From: Selenomonas sp.
GTDB lineage: Bacteria > Bacillota_C > Negativicutes > Selenomonadales > Selenomonadaceae
Assembly (NCBI GenBank): GCA_017940705.1
Contig: JAGAYB010000067.1
Location: forward strand, 1 to 7,472
Length of the DNA stretch: 7,472 nt
Direction of reading: 5' to 3'
The notes beneath the pieces were generated by a model. It did no database searches, was not told the DNA's origin, and saw only the letters and a list, made by a program, of their open reading frames with translations. Shown piece after piece: positions 5,560 to 7,472 of this stretch (the first letter of the stretch is position 1; the number at the start of each line of letters is the position of its first letter). The translations under genes and the position numbers were made by a program.

Positions 5560-7472
5560 ATGCTGAAGATTACGTTGAAAGACGGTGCGCTGCGTGAGGT
5601 TGAAGCAGGCACGAGCATTTTGGATTTTGTGAAGCAGGTCAGCAACAGTCTGGCAAAGAAGGTTTTGGCTGCCAAAGTTGACGGTGAGACGAAAGACCTG
5701 ACGACTGTTTTGGATAAAGACTGCACGGTAGAATTTTTAACTTTTGAAGAGGCTGACGGCCGCTGGGCACTGCGCCACACGGCTTCCCATATCTTAGCAC
5801 AGGCCGTAAAGCGTCTTTACAAGGACGATAACGTAAAGCTGGCTATCGGCCCGGCTATTGATAACGGCTTCTACTATGATATTGATATGGACAGACAGCT
5901 CGGTGAAGCTGACCTCAAAGATATCGAAAAGGAAATGAAGAAAATCGTCAAGGAAAACCTCAAGCTGGAACGCAAGGAGGTCAGCCGCGCCGAAGCCCTC
6001 AAGATATTTGAGGAAAAGGGCGAAAGCTATAAGGTGGAACTCATCAACGACCTGCCGGAAGATGCGCTGATTACGCTTTATACGCAGGGCGAGTTCACTG
6101 ACCTTTGCGCCGGCCCCCATGTCATATCCACGGGCAAGGTTAAGGCTTTGAAACTGCAGAGCGTAGCCGGTGCCTACTGGCGCGGCAGTGAGAAAAACAA
6201 GATGCTGCAGCGCATCTATGGTACGGCCTTTGAAAAGCAGGCTGACCTTGATGAATACCTGCACATGCTCGAAGAAGCGGCTAAGCGCGACCATCGTAAG
6301 CTGGGCAAGGAGCTTGACCTGTTCAGCCTGCACGAGGAAGGCCCGGGCTTCCCGTTCTTCCATCCGAACGGCATGGTCATCCGCAACGAGCTGATCAACT
6401 ACTGGCGCGAAGTACATCGCCGTTATGGCTATCAGGAAATCAAGACGCCGATGATTATGAACCGCAAGCTCTGGGAGACTTCCGGCCATTGGGACCATTA
6501 CAAGGAAAACATGTACTTTACGAAGATTGATGATGAAGATTATGCCGTAAAGCCCATGAACTGCCCAGGCGGCATGCTGGTTTATAAATCCCATCAGCAC
6601 AGCTATCGTGACTTGCCGCTGCGCATGGGTGAGCTGGGTCTTGTTCATCGTCATGAGCTTTCCGGCGCACTCCACGGCCTGTTCCGTGTCCGCAACTTTA
6701 CGCAGGACGATGCGCATCTTTTCATCACGCCGGCACAGATTGAGGAAGAAATCCAGCATACTATTGACCTCTTTGACGAAGTGTACAGCACGTTTGGCCT
6801 GACGTATACGGCAGAGCTCTCCACGCGTCCTGAGGACTCCATGGGTTCTGACGAAATCTGGGAAAATGCTACGAATGCCCTGCGTAATGCGCTGGAGCAT
6901 CGCGGCCTCAAGTACGTTATCAACGAAGGTGACGGCGCGTTCTATGGCCCGAAGATTGACTTCCATCTGCGTGACTCCATTGGCCGTACGTGGCAGTGTG
7001 GTACGATTCAGCTCGATATGCTGATGCCGGAAAAATTCGACCTGACTTATGTAGGCGAAGACGGCGAAAAGCATCGTCCCGTTATGCTGCATCGCGTGGT
7101 TTACGGTTCCATCGAACGCTTCATTGGCATTCTGATTGAAAACTATGCCGGTGCATTCCCGACGTGGCTGGCTCCGGTTCAGGTTCGTATCCTGCCGATT
7201 ACGGACAAGCATGCTGATTACGCTTACGAGCTTAAAAAGAAGATGTTTGACCTCGGCCTGCGTGTTGAAGTCGATGACCGCAATGAAAAGACGGGCTACA
7301 AAATCCGTGAAAGCCAGGTCAAGAAGACGCCGTACACGCTGGTGGTCGGCGACCAGGAAATGGCTGACGGCACGGCCGCAGTCCGCAAACGCGGCGTGAA
7401 GGACAGCGAAACGATGAAGGTTGATGACTTCATTAAGTACGTCCAGGAAAAAATCGCCAGCAAGAGCGAAGA
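5560..7472 (+). CDS. thrS: Threonyl-tRNA synthetase, 3' end cut by the window edge
   Basis: This class II aminoacyl-tRNA synthetase attaches threonine to tRNA-Thr. The frame is open for 637 codons to the last base; the family is about 635-645 long, so only a few residues are missing. Domain order: TGS domain (1-63); editing domain with HTASH (H73, H77) and CAGPH (C183, H187), the set that clears mischarged serine; class II catalytic core with the zinc ligands C335 (MNCPGGM), H386 (FTQDDAHLF) and H511 (VMLHRVVYG); motif 2 around HRHELSG; motif 3 GSIERF (516-521); and the HGTP anticodon-binding domain from about residue 535. All expected catalytic, editing and zinc residues are present. A consensus promoter and a T-box leader with a Thr specifier control it, which independently confirms the identity. 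In many Firmicutes infC, rpmI and rplT follow; this cannot be seen here. Confidence 0.98.
   Translation, partial: MLKITLKDGALREVEAGTSILDFVKQVSNSLAKKVLAAKVDGETKDLTTVLDKDCTVEFLTFEEADGRWALRHTASHILAQAVKRLYKDDNVKLAIGPAIDNGFYYDIDMDRQLGEADLKDIEKEMKKIVKENLKLERKEVSRAEALKIFEEKGESYKVELINDLPEDALITLYTQGEFTDLCAGPHVISTGKVKALKLQSVAGAYWRGSEKNKMLQRIYGTAFEKQADLDEYLHMLEEAAKRDHRKLGKELDLFSLHEEGPGFPFFHPNGMVIRNELINYWREVHRRYGYQEIKTPMIMNRKLWETSGHWDHYKENMYFTKIDDEDYAVKPMNCPGGMLVYKSHQHSYRDLPLRMGELGLVHRHELSGALHGLFRVRNFTQDDAHLFITPAQIEEEIQHTIDLFDEVYSTFGLTYTAELSTRPEDSMGSDEIWENATNALRNALEHRGLKYVINEGDGAFYGPKIDFHLRDSIGRTWQCGTIQLDMLMPEKFDLTYVGEDGEKHRPVMLHRVVYGSIERFIGILIENYAGAFPTWLAPVQVRILPITDKHADYAYELKKKMFDLGLRVEVDDRNEKTGYKIRESQVKKTPYTLVVGDQEMADGTAAVRKRGVKDSETMKVDDFIKYVQEKIASKSE

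Noticed and set aside
5794..7212. 472-codon open frame on the minus strand
   Set aside because: It lies wholly antisense to thrS, whose plus-strand frame shows every expected threonyl-tRNA synthetase motif. The antisense translation shows no recognisable domain and looks like a codon-bias shadow.

Overview
This is ordinary chromosomal DNA from a low-to-mid GC Firmicutes-like bacterium. T-box control of an aminoacyl-tRNA synthetase, AGGAGG-type ribosome binding sites, a PFL/UPF0210 protein and a bPH_1 protein all fit that group. The fairly GC-rich codon choice makes me lean to the Negativicutes (Selenomonas/Megamonas-like), but the genus is an inference. I saw no mobile elements, CRISPR arrays or tRNA/rRNA genes.

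Left block, plus strand (1-3875). It holds the 3' half of a PFL-family (UPF0210/DUF711) gene, a short gap with a 9-bp hairpin, then a tight four-gene run: nth (endonuclease III), a GNAT acetyltransferase of the short ArgA-like type, a type I-beta DAHP synthase with an N-terminal regulatory domain, and tyrA (prephenate dehydrogenase). Gaps are 20, 17 and 0 bases. The last two genes are the first step of the shikimate pathway and the tyrosine-branch dehydrogenase, so the 3' half of the run is an aromatic amino acid unit. A strong 19-bp hairpin with a GCAA loop ends the block and probably serves both strands.

Middle block, minus strand (5131 down to 3923). It has two genes in order of transcription: a small cytosolic bPH_1 (bacterial PH-like) protein, then a protein with a signal peptide and a von Willebrand factor A domain carrying an intact metal-binding (MIDAS) motif. 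Their function is unknown. This is the least understood part of the window.

Right block, plus strand (5211-7472). A perfect consensus sigma-A promoter, with an 11-bp direct repeat and a 12-bp palindrome at the -35, drives a complete T-box leader. I can trace its ACC (Thr) specifier, stem I apical loop, T-box bulge, antiterminator and competing terminator. The leader precedes thrS (threonyl-tRNA synthetase), which runs off the right edge with 637 codons visible, probably only a few residues short of the end.

I did not find a clearly new system. The items most worth a second look are the bPH_1/secreted-vWA pair, the promoter-region repeats, and the cysteine-bearing C-terminal motif of the ArgA-like acetyltransferase.
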